Source of the DNA: Nocardia jejuensis NBRC 103114
GTDB lineage: Bacteria; Actinomycetota; Actinomycetes; Mycobacteriales; Mycobacteriaceae
NCBI RefSeq assembly: GCF_001613145.1
Contig: NZ_BDBU01000010.1
Location: 148,470 to 212,469 of the forward strand
DNA: 64,000 bases
Direction of reading: 5' to 3'
Positions 1 to 9,040 of this stretch are shown here, in pieces. The notes under the pieces are model-generated. The model was not told the origin of the DNA. It saw nothing but the letters and a program-made list of their open reading frames with translations, and ran no database searches. The translations under genes and the position numbers were made by a program. Each line of letters starts with the position of its first letter. The first letter of the stretch is position 1.

Positions 1-32
1 AACCCCGATTCACAATCGGTAAGGTCCCGGTC

Positions 33-1073
33 ATGCGTATCGGACTGTCGATCAATTACACCGACGGCTTCAAGGAAATAGCCGCGGAGGTGGCCGACCT
101 CGAGCGGGCCGGCCTCGACATCGTTTTCGTCCCGGAGGCGTATTCGTACGACGCGGTGAGCGCGCTCGGCTACCTGGCGGCCAAGACCGAGCGGGTGCAG
201 CTGGCCTCGGGCATCATGCAGCTCTACACCCGCACGCCCACGCTGACGGCCATGACCGCCGCGGGGCTGGACTACGTCTCGGACGGCCGGTTCATCCTGG
301 GGCTGGGAGCGTCGGGCCCGCAGGTGATCGAGGGCTTCCACGGCGTGCCGTACGACGCCCCGATCGGCCGTACCCGTGAGGCGCTGGAGATCTGCCGCAA
401 GGTGTGGCGGCGCGAGCGCCTGGAATACCAGGGCAAGTACTACACGATCCCGCTGCCCGAGGGGCAGGGCACCGGACTGGGCAAGCCGCTCAAGCTGATC
501 AATCATCCGATCCGCGAACGCATTCCGGTGCTGCTGGCCGCGCTGGGCCCGAAGAACGTGGAGCTGGCGGCCGAGCTCGCCGAGGGCTGGCAGCCGATCT
601 TCTTCCTGCCGGAGAAGGCCGACGACATCTGGGGCGAGTCGGTGAAAGCCGGTCTGGCCAAGCGTGATCCGGCTCTGGGCGACCTCGAGGTGTTCGCCGG
701 CCCGGCCCTGGCCATCGGCGACAATGTCGAGCCGCTGCGCGAATTCGTGAAGCCGCACCTGGCGCTGTACATCGGCGGCATGGGCGCCAAGGGCAAGAAC
801 TTCTATCACACCCTCGCCACCAAGTACGGCTACGGCGCCGAGGCCGACCGCATCCAGGAGCTGTTCCTGGCGGGCAAGAAGGACGAGGCCGCCAAGGTGG
901 TTCCGGACGATCTGGTCCGCGACGTGTGCCTGATCGGTTCCGAGAGCTTCGTCAAGGAGCGGGTCGCCGCCTTCGCCGAGGCCGGCGTCACCGCGCTGAA
1001 CGTGGTTCCGCTGGCGGGCACCGCCGCCGAGCGCGTCAAGCTGATCGAGCAGCTGCGCGGCATCTGCGACTGA
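33..1073 (+). CDS. LLM class F420-dependent oxidoreductase
   Basis: This 346-residue protein has the TIM-barrel pattern of the bacterial luciferase-like monooxygenase superfamily: the N-terminal MRIGLSINY strand, the region VFVPEAYSYDAVSALGYLAAKTE, and GLGASGPQVIEGFHG, which is typical of F420-dependent members. Such cytosolic enzymes use reduced F420 (sometimes FMN) for hydride transfer; the substrate cannot be read from the sequence. The ATG at 33 sits a short distance after AAGG, and the length matches the family. It is a single gene, convergent with the operon that follows. The superfamily is firm. The F420 preference is inferred from the actinobacterial host and the family pattern. Confidence 0.88.
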   Translation: MRIGLSINYTDGFKEIAAEVADLERAGLDIVFVPEAYSYDAVSALGYLAAKTERVQLASGIMQLYTRTPTLTAMTAAGLDYVSDGRFILGLGASGPQVIEGFHGVPYDAPIGRTREALEICRKVWRRERLEYQGKYYTIPLPEGQGTGLGKPLKLINHPIRERIPVLLAALGPKNVELAAELAEGWQPIFFLPEKADDIWGESVKAGLAKRDPALGDLEVFAGPALAIGDNVEPLREFVKPHLALYIGGMGAKGKNFYHTLATKYGYGAEADRIQELFLAGKKDEAAKVVPDDLVRDVCLIGSESFVKERVAAFAEAGVTALNVVPLAGTAAERVKLIEQLRGICD

Positions 1074-1081
1074 CGCCGCCG

Positions 1082-1108
1082 CCCCGGTCCGGCACCGCCG
1101 GGCCGGGG
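1082..1108. terminator. GC-rich hairpin between convergent genes
   Basis: An 11-bp inverted repeat (CCCCGGTCCGG against CCGGGCCGGGG, one G-T pair) with a 5-base loop lies just past the stop of the oxidoreductase and before the stop of the convergent STAS gene. There is no T-tract, as is usual for actinobacterial terminators. It could end transcription from both sides. Just beyond it the motif GCCGAATTACCTC occurs twice, about 14 bp apart, next to the STAS gene stop. Confidence 0.5.
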
Positions 1109-1161
1109 CCCGTGCGCCGAATTCCGGGGCGGCTCAGCCGAATTACCTCGGCCGAATTACC

Positions 1162-1557
1162 TCAGCCGCGCGGGAAGGACGCCAGCGCCTCGTCCAGCGT
1201 CGTGTGCATGGAGAACACCTGATCGAGACTGGTCACCTTCAACTGGCGGCTGGTGGCCGGACCGTCGGCGACGATCGCGATCTTGGTGTCGCCCGCGCGC
1301 TGGTGCGCGCCGACCAGCACCGCCATTCCCGCCGAGGCGAGGAAACTGACGGCGATCAGATCGATGACGAGGGCCTTGGGCTTGCCGCCCAGGGTCGCGT
1401 CGATGGCGGTCTCCAGGGCGGAGGCGGTCGCGAGGTCTACATCGCCGGTCACGGTGAGCACCGTGGCCTCATCGCGCTCGGTGACCGAGGTGGTCATCGT
1501 GTCGGCGGAGGGGTAGCTTTCTCCGGAAGTATTGGTCACGTTGGTCAAATCTGCCAT
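1162..1557 (-). CDS. STAS-domain anti-sigma factor antagonist (RsbV-like)
   Basis: A 131-residue protein with one STAS domain from about residue 22 on, starting TTSVTERDEATVLTVTGDVD. In SpoIIAA/RsbV the phosphorylatable serine lies in a D-S-S-G motif. Here the matching stretch is FLASAGM, so Ser75 is the probable phosphosite and the preceding aspartate is replaced by alanine. Known proteins of this type bind anti-sigma kinases when dephosphorylated and so free a sigma factor. The gene is the last of a reverse-strand partner-switching operon, about 50 bp after the fused phosphatase/kinase protein, which is its likely kinase and phosphatase partner. The role in the cascade is inferred from family and context. 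Confidence 0.85.
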   Translation of the reverse strand: MADLTNVTNTSGESYPSADTMTTSVTERDEATVLTVTGDVDLATASALETAIDATLGGKPKALVIDLIAVSFLASAGMAVLVGAHQRAGDTKIAIVADGPATSRQLKVTSLDQVFSMHTTLDEALASFPRG

Positions 1558-1609
1558 GATCCGTCCGTTCGTGCTGCATCGTCGGCGATATCGGTACCGG
1601 TTCGGTGGG

Positions 1610-3913
1610 TCACATGCGTCCGGCCGCGGAGAACGATACGGCGGGGAGCTTCACCGACATGCGGACGCGGGTGCCCGGGCCGGTGTTGTCGATATCGAGT
1701 TGTTCGGTCAGCGCGCGCATCATGGCGATGCCGCGACCGCGATGACCGGGGTCCGCGGGCAGCGGCCGCCACTCACCACCGTCGCACACTTCGATGGTGA
1801 GCCAGTCGATCCCGCATTCGGCGGTGAGCAGGACCTGGCCGGAACTGCCGTCCAGATACGCGTGCTCGATGCTGTTGCTGCACGCCTCGTTCGCGGCCGC
1901 CACCAGATCGATCGCGGTGTCGTGCGGTACCGACGCGGAGGCCAGCCAGTCGCGCAGTGCGCGCCGCAGACCGGCCAGTTGGGCCGGTTGGGCGGGGACG
2001 TCCAGGCGCAGGGCCCCGGGCGGCTGCCGATAGACCACCATGGCGACATCGTCGTCGTAGCCACCCTCGGGCCGCAAGCGCGAGAGCACCGAATCGGCGA
2101 CTTCGCGCGGCAATTGCCCGGCGGCCCCGGTCAATTCGTCGCCCAGTTCCACGAAGCGCTCGGCGATGTCCACCCCGCGCTGCTCGACCAGACCGTCGGT
2201 GAACAGCACCAGGGTGGATCCGGGGGCCAGCGCGGTGGTCGCCTCGGGCCGGCGCGGCGGGTCGAAGGTCGCCAGCGGCACCGCCCGGCCGCCTTCGAGA
2301 AGCCTTCCGTGCGTGCCGGGTTCGGCCAGCACCGGCGGCATGTGCCCGGCGTTGGAGTAGCGAATCAGTCCGCGTTCGGGATCCAGGATCGCCGCGCACA
2401 CCGTGGTGCACATGGCCCCGGGAATGCGCCCGGCGACGGTGTCGAGCTCGGCGAGCAACTGGGCCGGACCCGCTCCGCGCAGCAGCAGTGCCCGTGCGGC
2501 GGTGCGCAATTGGCCCATGACCACGGCGGCGGACAAGCCACGGCCGACGCAGTCGCCGACCACGACGCCGATGGTGCCGCCCTCGAGCCGGACCACGTCG
2601 TACCAGTCGCCGCCGATCTCCAGTGGTGGCAGCGCGGGTTCGTAGTGCACCGAGAATCCCGGCGGCAGTTCGATCGGGCCGAGCATGGCGCGCTGCAGCG
2701 TGAGCGAGGTCGAGCGCGCCTGATCGAAGTTCCGCGCGCGCTGCACCGCCAGGCTCAGATGACCGACCAGCAGCGAGAACAGCGCCCAGTCCCCGGGCGT
2801 GATCGCGCGCGGTGCGGCGAAACGCAGCCACAGCGCCGAATCTCCGGCCTCGCCGAGCGGGGCCACGATGCCCTCGGAGCTGTCCGCGCCCTCCGGGATC
2901 GCGAACATGGTGCGTCCGGGCCGTAGTCGCGCGCGATCCAGCAGCGCGCGGGCACGAGCGTCGAGCACCTGTCGTGATTCGCCGCCGGGAGCGGCCTCCG
3001 GGCCCCGCTGCGGCATCGCGCCGCTGCTCTGCGCGGCGCCGTTGAGGGCGTGCACCGGCAGATTGTCCTCGGAGACATAGAGTTCCGGGCCGGTGTGCCG
3101 ATTGGGCCACACCGAGACCACCGCGGACTCGGCTCCGACCGCCCGGCGCAGCTCCTCGAGTCCGACGGTCAGTACCTCGACCACGCTGGTGCCCGAGCCG
3201 ACGGCAGTGGCGAGCCGGGACACGGCCTGATCCCGCGCCTGCGCGTCATGTTCGGCGGTCACGTCGCGAATGGTGCCGACGAAGATGCGCTCGCCGTTCT
3301 CCGGCTTCACCAGCGAGCTGGTGCTCACCGCCAGCCACAGTCCGCGCCCGTCGCGATGGGTGATCGGCATGACGAAACGTGCTGCGTCGGTGGCCAGTTC
3401 CGGATAGCGCGGCGCGTCCGGACTGGTCCACGGATGAGGGAGCGCATAGGGCACGCCGTCGGGGCCGTAGCCGGTGAGCGCGCCGAACGCCGAATTCACC
3501 TCGACCAGGGTGCCCTGGGCGTCGACCACGAAGAAGCCGTCCTGCAGCGATTCGACCAGTGCGGTGCGGAAGGCGTCACGGCCCTCGAGATCGTCTGCGC
3601 GGGAACGTTCCTGCTCGTAGCGGCGGTTCCCGTCCAGGAAGCCGCGGGTGGCCACATCGAGGGCGGCCATGGTCTGCAGCAGGAATTCCAGGGCTGCCTC
3701 GTTGCGGTCGGCGCCGTCCGGAATCGGTAGCAGCCCATCGCGTTCCAGCAGCCGGTAGTGGTGCTCGGTGAGGTCGAGGATGCTCACGCCCTCCACCAGC
3801 GCCCGGCGTCCCAGCTCGTAGCCCTCGGCGAGGGTGTTCTGATTCGGCGCGCGCAGGTGCAGCCGCAGCGCCGCGGCGTACGCGTCGCGGAAGGCGGCCA
3901 GCACGGCGCTCAT
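1610..3913 (-). CDS. Multidomain SpoIIE phosphatase with C-terminal anti-sigma kinase domain (RsbU/RsbW fusion)
   Basis: This 767-residue cytosolic protein combines several signalling modules. An RsbU_N-like helical region (about 1-100) is followed by a PAS domain (about 115-230, with ALVESLQDGFFVVDAQG), a GAF-like region (about 240-400), a PP2C/SpoIIE phosphatase (about 405-620, with EIGGDWYDVV and VGDCVGRGL) and a GHKL ATPase domain (about 630-760, with the N-box NEACSNSIEHAY, then DGG and GRGIAMM). By family knowledge the phosphatase part dephosphorylates STAS antagonists and the kinase part phosphorylates them and may hold a sigma factor. The start codon overlaps the stop of the upstream RsbX-like gene (ATGA), so the two are translationally coupled. 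RsbT is the probable activator, acting on the RsbU_N region. The sigma partner is not in this window. Confidence 0.88.
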   Translation of the reverse strand: MSAVLAAFRDAYAAALRLHLRAPNQNTLAEGYELGRRALVEGVSILDLTEHHYRLLERDGLLPIPDGADRNEAALEFLLQTMAALDVATRGFLDGNRRYEQERSRADDLEGRDAFRTALVESLQDGFFVVDAQGTLVEVNSAFGALTGYGPDGVPYALPHPWTSPDAPRYPELATDAARFVMPITHRDGRGLWLAVSTSSLVKPENGERIFVGTIRDVTAEHDAQARDQAVSRLATAVGSGTSVVEVLTVGLEELRRAVGAESAVVSVWPNRHTGPELYVSEDNLPVHALNGAAQSSGAMPQRGPEAAPGGESRQVLDARARALLDRARLRPGRTMFAIPEGADSSEGIVAPLGEAGDSALWLRFAAPRAITPGDWALFSLLVGHLSLAVQRARNFDQARSTSLTLQRAMLGPIELPPGFSVHYEPALPPLEIGGDWYDVVRLEGGTIGVVVGDCVGRGLSAAVVMGQLRTAARALLLRGAGPAQLLAELDTVAGRIPGAMCTTVCAAILDPERGLIRYSNAGHMPPVLAEPGTHGRLLEGGRAVPLATFDPPRRPEATTALAPGSTLVLFTDGLVEQRGVDIAERFVELGDELTGAAGQLPREVADSVLSRLRPEGGYDDDVAMVVYRQPPGALRLDVPAQPAQLAGLRRALRDWLASASVPHDTAIDLVAAANEACSNSIEHAYLDGSSGQVLLTAECGIDWLTIEVCDGGEWRPLPADPGHRGRGIAMMRALTEQLDIDNTGPGTRVRMSVKLPAVSFSAAGRM

Positions 3914-4656
3914 GCCGGCTTGCCCGTCGGGCCGGGGGAGGAGCTCACACCGCTGTGCGGGGTGCTCGTCGCACCGTGCAGGGTGCTGCTGACGGTGTGG
4001 GTGGCGCTGGTGACGCCGTGCGCCAGAGTCGAGTGCGAGGAGTGCCCGCGATGCCTGGCTGCCAGCACGAGCGCGTCGTCGGTGTCCTTGGCGTATTTGG
4101 CGAGGATGTCGGCGGTGATCTCCGAAGTCGGTTTGGCCAAGTCGATTCCGTCCGAGAAATCGCTGGTGATGCCGTCCGTCGACATGAGCAGCAGATCACC
4201 CGGCCGGACCGGGACGACCTGTGACTGCAGGTTCGGCGGGAGCAGATAGCCGACGATGCCGCCGGTCAGCAACGCGGTCGCGCGCACGGCCGGTTTGCCG
4301 GGAGCCGCTGCGACGATACGGGATTCGACATTGCCGACTCCGAGCCAGTGCAGGCGCTCGCCGGTGTCGAACAGCGCCAGCGACACCGCCGCGCCGCGGG
4401 TGTCGGACATGGCGCGATGGCACAGCACGATCAGTACATCGAGGGGTTCGGCGCGATTCTCCGAAAGTACCTGTGCCGCACGGTCGGAGGCGTCCGCGGC
4501 GGCCGAGCCGTGCCCGAGGCCGTCCAGGACGGCGAAGAGCACCGAGCCGCCGCCCGCGTCGAGAATGACCGAACGGTCGCCCGATACCCGCTGACCGGGT
4601 AGCGCGCGTCCGGCGACGGCCCATTCGACCGCCCCGATGTACCCGTCCTCACGCAT
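3910..4656 (-). CDS. Small PP2C/SpoIIE phosphatase, RsbX-like
   Basis: A 248-residue protein made of a single PP2C-type phosphatase domain: DGLGHGSAAADASDRA, then GGIVGYLLPP and the metal-site motif DLLLMSTDGITSDFSDG. RsbX resets the stressosome by dephosphorylating RsbR and RsbS, and the size and operon position fit that job. I chose the ATG at 4656 (MREDGYIG), which overlaps the end of the RsbT-like gene by 8 bases; a longer upstream extension is only a shadow of RsbT. The last 40 residues are a Ser/Thr/His-rich tail with no domain resemblance, which is unusual for RsbX. The function is inferred from domain and position. Confidence 0.85.
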   Translation of the reverse strand: MREDGYIGAVEWAVAGRALPGQRVSGDRSVILDAGGGSVLFAVLDGLGHGSAAADASDRAAQVLSENRAEPLDVLIVLCHRAMSDTRGAAVSLALFDTGERLHWLGVGNVESRIVAAAPGKPAVRATALLTGGIVGYLLPPNLQSQVVPVRPGDLLLMSTDGITSDFSDGIDLAKPTSEITADILAKYAKDTDDALVLAARHRGHSSHSTLAHGVTSATHTVSSTLHGATSTPHSGVSSSPGPTGKPA

Positions 4657-5062
4657 CCCGGGGCACCCACTTCCACATTTCCACGAGGGTTCCCTGTCCC
4701 GGCCCGGACGTGATGAGCATGCCGTCCATGAGTCGCCGCGCGCCCGGAAGGCCAAGTCCCAGACCACGTCCGGTGGAGAAGCCGTCCACCATGGCTCGTT
4801 CGATATCCAGGATTCCGGGGCCCTGATCCTGGGCCTGGACCACCATCGAGCGGCGGCCCTCGCGGTCCTGCACGGTGAGGCGGACCTCGCCGCTGCCGGC
4901 ATAGCTGGTGATGTTGCGCGCCACCTCGGAGATGGCCGTGGCGATCATGGTGCGATCGGAGAGCGAGAACCCGAGTTTGCTAGCCAACTCCAGCCCCGCT
5001 TGCCGAGCGGTCACGATGTCGTTGGACACCTTCACCGCGATCACCACGTTCTCAGCGGCCAC
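4649..5062 (-). CDS. Anti-sigma regulatory serine kinase, RsbT-like
   Basis: A 137-residue GHKL kinase with the RsbT set of motifs: the N-box EVARNITSYA, then DQGPGI and the glycine-rich GRGLGLGLPG lid with RLMDG. RsbT phosphorylates RsbR and RsbS in the stressosome and, once released, activates an RsbU-type phosphatase by protein contact. The GTG at 5062 is preferred because it gives the usual family length, follows a purine-rich stretch and overlaps the end of the RsbS gene by 11 bases. Upstream in-frame sequence is RsbS shadow. It lies between RsbS and RsbX-like genes, the classical order. Confidence 0.88.
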   Translation of the reverse strand: MAAENVVIAVKVSNDIVTARQAGLELASKLGFSLSDRTMIATAISEVARNITSYAGSGEVRLTVQDREGRRSMVVQAQDQGPGILDIERAMVDGFSTGRGLGLGLPGARRLMDGMLITSGPGQGTLVEMWKWVPRDA

Positions 5063-5438
5063 GATCGCTACCGTCTCGTTGCCGGCGAGGGACTTGCCGG
5101 TTGAGCCAGGCCAGCCCTTCCTCGAGATCGAGGGCGGTGTGCATGTCTTCGAAGGTGAGACCGAGTTGGACCATGGCGAAGGCGACCTCGGGCTGTAAGC
5201 CCACGATGACCGTCTCCGCACCGCGCAGCTTGGTCATATGCGCGATGGTACGCAGCGATCTGGCCGCGAACGAGTCCATTACGTCGATCGCGGTGAGGTC
5301 GACGATGATGCCCTGAGCTCTGTACTTGCTGACGTATTTCATCAGATCGTCTTGCAAGCGTTCGGTATCCGCGTCGGTCAGTGCGGACTGCACCGACGCG
5401 ATGAGGTATGTGCCCTGCTTCAGAATGGGTACCGGCAT
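5052..5438 (-). CDS. Stressosome scaffold STAS protein, RsbS-like
   Basis: A 128-residue single STAS domain protein. It opens with MPVPILKQGTYLIASVQSAL and carries VDLTAIDVMDSFAARSLRTI, which places the RsbS phosphosite at Ser56. RsbS proteins co-assemble with RsbR into the large stressosome and hold RsbT until phosphorylated. The N-terminal hydrophobic strand and the TKLRGAETVIVGLQPEVAFAMVQLG stretch are the usual features that set RsbS apart from RsbV. The gene starts 14 bp after RsbR and overlaps RsbT, so the three are almost certainly co-transcribed. The C-terminal RRQRDGSDRGR tail is basic and specific to this protein. Confidence 0.88.
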   Translation of the reverse strand: MPVPILKQGTYLIASVQSALTDADTERLQDDLMKYVSKYRAQGIIVDLTAIDVMDSFAARSLRTIAHMTKLRGAETVIVGLQPEVAFAMVQLGLTFEDMHTALDLEEGLAWLNRQVPRRQRDGSDRGR

Positions 5439-5452
5439 CGGCCCGACCCGGG

Positions 5453-6361
5453 TTACCGTCCGCCGTCGCGGTCGCCGCGCTCGGCGGGAACGCGGGACAC
5501 TTCGTAACCGAGCAGCCGCTCCGCCTCTTCGATCCCACCCTGGAGGTCGCCGACGGCGTTCATCTTGGACAGGTCCAGACCGATGGTGACCAGCGTGAGC
5601 GCGATCTCCGAGGACAGACCGGTGATGATGACGTTCGCACCCATCAGACCCGAGGCATCCACCGTCTGCACCAGGTGATTGGCGACGGTGGAGTCGATCG
5701 CGGGCACACCGGTGATATCGATGACCACGACCTTGGCGCGATTGGCGCGGATCGCGCGCAGCAACTGCTCGGTGAGCTGGCGTGCGCGCTGAGAGTCCAG
5801 CACACCGATGATCGGCAGAATCAGCAGCTGCTCACGCACCTGCAACACCGGCGTGGAGAGCTCGCGAATCGCCTCCTGCTGCTGGCGGATCACGCGTTCA
5901 CGTTCCTGCACGAAGGAGACGCCCACGGTGTTGGCGATCCGGTTCGCGGCCGGTTCGTACGCGTCGAGCACCTGGTTCAGCAATTCGAAATTGGTCTGGT
6001 ACTTCTCGAACAGCGAGCGCGCCAGCACATCTCGAAGCAGCAGCACGATGCCGAGGACCTCGTCGGTCTCGACGCCTCGGGGAATGATGCGTTCGGACAG
6101 GTCGCGCGCATAGGCCTGCAGCGCTTCGACGCTACCGGTCTCGAGCACCTCGACGTAGTTGTCGAAGATCGACGTGGCTTCGGAGAAGATCTCTTCCGGG
6201 GTCATCGCGGTGAGCAGCTGGGCATCGGTGATCCGACGCGCCCACTCCTCGCGCAGTTCGGTGCGGTTCTGCCGCAGGTGTTCGACCAACTGCGGGAGCA
6301 GATTGTCGACGGAACCCGCGGGCAGCGAGTCTGTCTGAAGGCCGATGGACACGTCGGACAT
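5453..6361 (-). CDS. Stressosome sensor RsbR-like (RsbRD_N plus STAS)
   Basis: A 302-residue protein with an N-terminal helical sensory region (LPQLVEHLRQNRTELREEWARRI onward, about 15-160; RsbRD_N-like) and a C-terminal STAS domain (about 170-290). In the STAS part, AIDSTVANHLVQTV matches the region of the first RsbR phosphosite, with serine in place of threonine, and GLSSEIALTLVTIG matches the second. RsbR paralogues sense stress and form the stressosome with RsbS. The ATG at 6361 has GGAG six bases upstream. This is the first gene of the operon and lies about 110 bases after a SigB-type promoter candidate. The signal it senses is unknown. Confidence 0.87.
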   Translation of the reverse strand: MSDVSIGLQTDSLPAGSVDNLLPQLVEHLRQNRTELREEWARRITDAQLLTAMTPEEIFSEATSIFDNYVEVLETGSVEALQAYARDLSERIIPRGVETDEVLGIVLLLRDVLARSLFEKYQTNFELLNQVLDAYEPAANRIANTVGVSFVQERERVIRQQQEAIRELSTPVLQVREQLLILPIIGVLDSQRARQLTEQLLRAIRANRAKVVVIDITGVPAIDSTVANHLVQTVDASGLMGANVIITGLSSEIALTLVTIGLDLSKMNAVGDLQGGIEEAERLLGYEVSRVPAERGDRDGGR

Positions 6362-6409
6362 GAAAACTCCTGCCCCTTTCGCTAAGGCCAGGTCGGATGC
6401 TCACTGACT

Positions 6410-6426
6410 CGGTTGGTAGCCAACCG
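6410..6426. promoter_or_regulatory. Perfect 7-bp inverted repeat in the rsbR leader
   Basis: CGGTTGG-TAG-CCAACCG is a perfect inverted repeat located about 50 bp before the RsbR start codon and downstream of the promoter candidate at 6480-6504. It may be an operator or a small hairpin in the leader transcript. I found no second copy to identify a cognate regulator. Confidence 0.35.
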
Positions 6427-6479
6427 TGCGCTCGGTGCCGACCGCCGTCGGAAGCCGGTGCCGAGCCTAGTCTTACCCA

Positions 6480-6504
6480 GTACCCGATGTATGCCAAACC
6501 AAAC
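6480..6504 (-). promoter_or_regulatory. SigB/SigF-type promoter candidate for the rsb operon
   Basis: On the reverse strand the sequence reads GTTTGG, 13 bases, GGGTAC. This is close to the general-stress sigma consensus GTTT(AA)-N12-14-GGGTAT known from Bacillus SigB and actinobacterial SigF/SigB. It lies between the MarR gene and RsbR and points into the operon, implying a leader of about 110 bases. If real, the operon is positively autoregulated by the sigma factor it controls. Confidence 0.5.
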
Positions 6505-6525
6505 ACCGGTGAGCGCGGAATTACG

Positions 6526-7035
6526 TCAAGAGTTGCGCTCGTCACGCGTGGCCGGTCTTCGATGATGGGCCAGCAGAGTGTCGTAGATGTCGGCCAGCGC
6601 ATCGAGCTGGCGACGGTCCAGCACATCGATCATGTTGCGCCGGACACTGTCCACGTGTGCCGGTGCGGCGCTGTCCAGCACGTGCTCGCCCTTGGGGGTG
6701 AGCACCGCGGCGGTGCGGCGCGCATCGTCCGGAATCGATTCTCGCGCAACGAGGCCCCGCTTCTCCATCCGCGTGATCTGATGCGACAGTCGGCTCTGCG
6801 ACCACTCCAGCACCCCCGCGAGTTCGGCGAAACTGCGCCGGTGGTCGGGCGCGTCGGCGAGGCGGGCGAGCACCGTGTACTCCACGTAGGTCAGATTGGC
6901 TTCGCGTAGGGAGTCCCGTCCGACCGCCGCGGCGATGAGGTCGCGGGTGAACACGTATCCGAGCCACGCGCGCATCTCGACATCGTCGAGCCAACGGGTT
7001 TCGGTCACAGTCGCACTCCCGGGTTCCGATGCCAT
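6526..7035 (-). CDS. MarR family transcriptional regulator
   Basis: A 169-residue protein with the winged-helix MarR layout: N-terminal helices with AWLGYVFTRDLIAAAVGRDSL, a recognition region LEWSQSRLSHQITRMEKRGLVARESIPDDARRTAAVLTPKG (wing D-D-x-R-R), and a C-terminal dimer helix ending in LLAHHRR. These are cytosolic DNA-binding dimers, often responsive to phenolic ligands. It stands alone on the reverse strand, divergent from the fumarase gene with about 310 bp between. No clear palindromic operator was seen there, so its targets are unknown. Confidence 0.87.
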   Translation of the reverse strand: MASEPGSATVTETRWLDDVEMRAWLGYVFTRDLIAAAVGRDSLREANLTYVEYTVLARLADAPDHRRSFAELAGVLEWSQSRLSHQITRMEKRGLVARESIPDDARRTAAVLTPKGEHVLDSAAPAHVDSVRRNMIDVLDRRQLDALADIYDTLLAHHRRPATRDERNS

Positions 7036-7344
7036 GCTAGATCCTCCCCACGACCGACAAGCACATCATGGAACAGGTAACACCGCCCGAGTTGAAGGTG
7101 CAACCTGTGCCGATTCACACAACTCCCTCGCCGATTCGCACACGCTTATCCCTTGCCCTCGGCCTCCTCACCTGTACCGGGGGCTGCTCCGGGCCCGGAA
7201 GCCGCCCGCCATCGTGCTGCCCGTGACGATGGTGCGGCCTGCTTAGGCTTGCCTTCCCCGAGGCGGTTCGGGGGTGGTGGATAAAGTCGGTGGGCTTGAA
7301 TCAATGGCTGACAAGCCCCCAGCCCTGCTCGAGGAGTGCGAACC
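7036..7344. other. Divergent intergenic region before fumarase
   Basis: Roughly 310 bp between the MarR start and the fumarase start, with no gene seen. It holds an imperfect match (about 12 of 19 with the S code counted) to the IdeR/DmdR iron box TTAGGTTAGGCTAACCTAA at 7243-7261, about 85 bp before the fumarase start. A GAGGAG ribosome site follows at 7331-7336. Confidence 0.3.
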
Positions 7345-9024
<1,680 letters not shown>

Positions 9025-9040
9025 TTCGAGAGGCGAGTTG

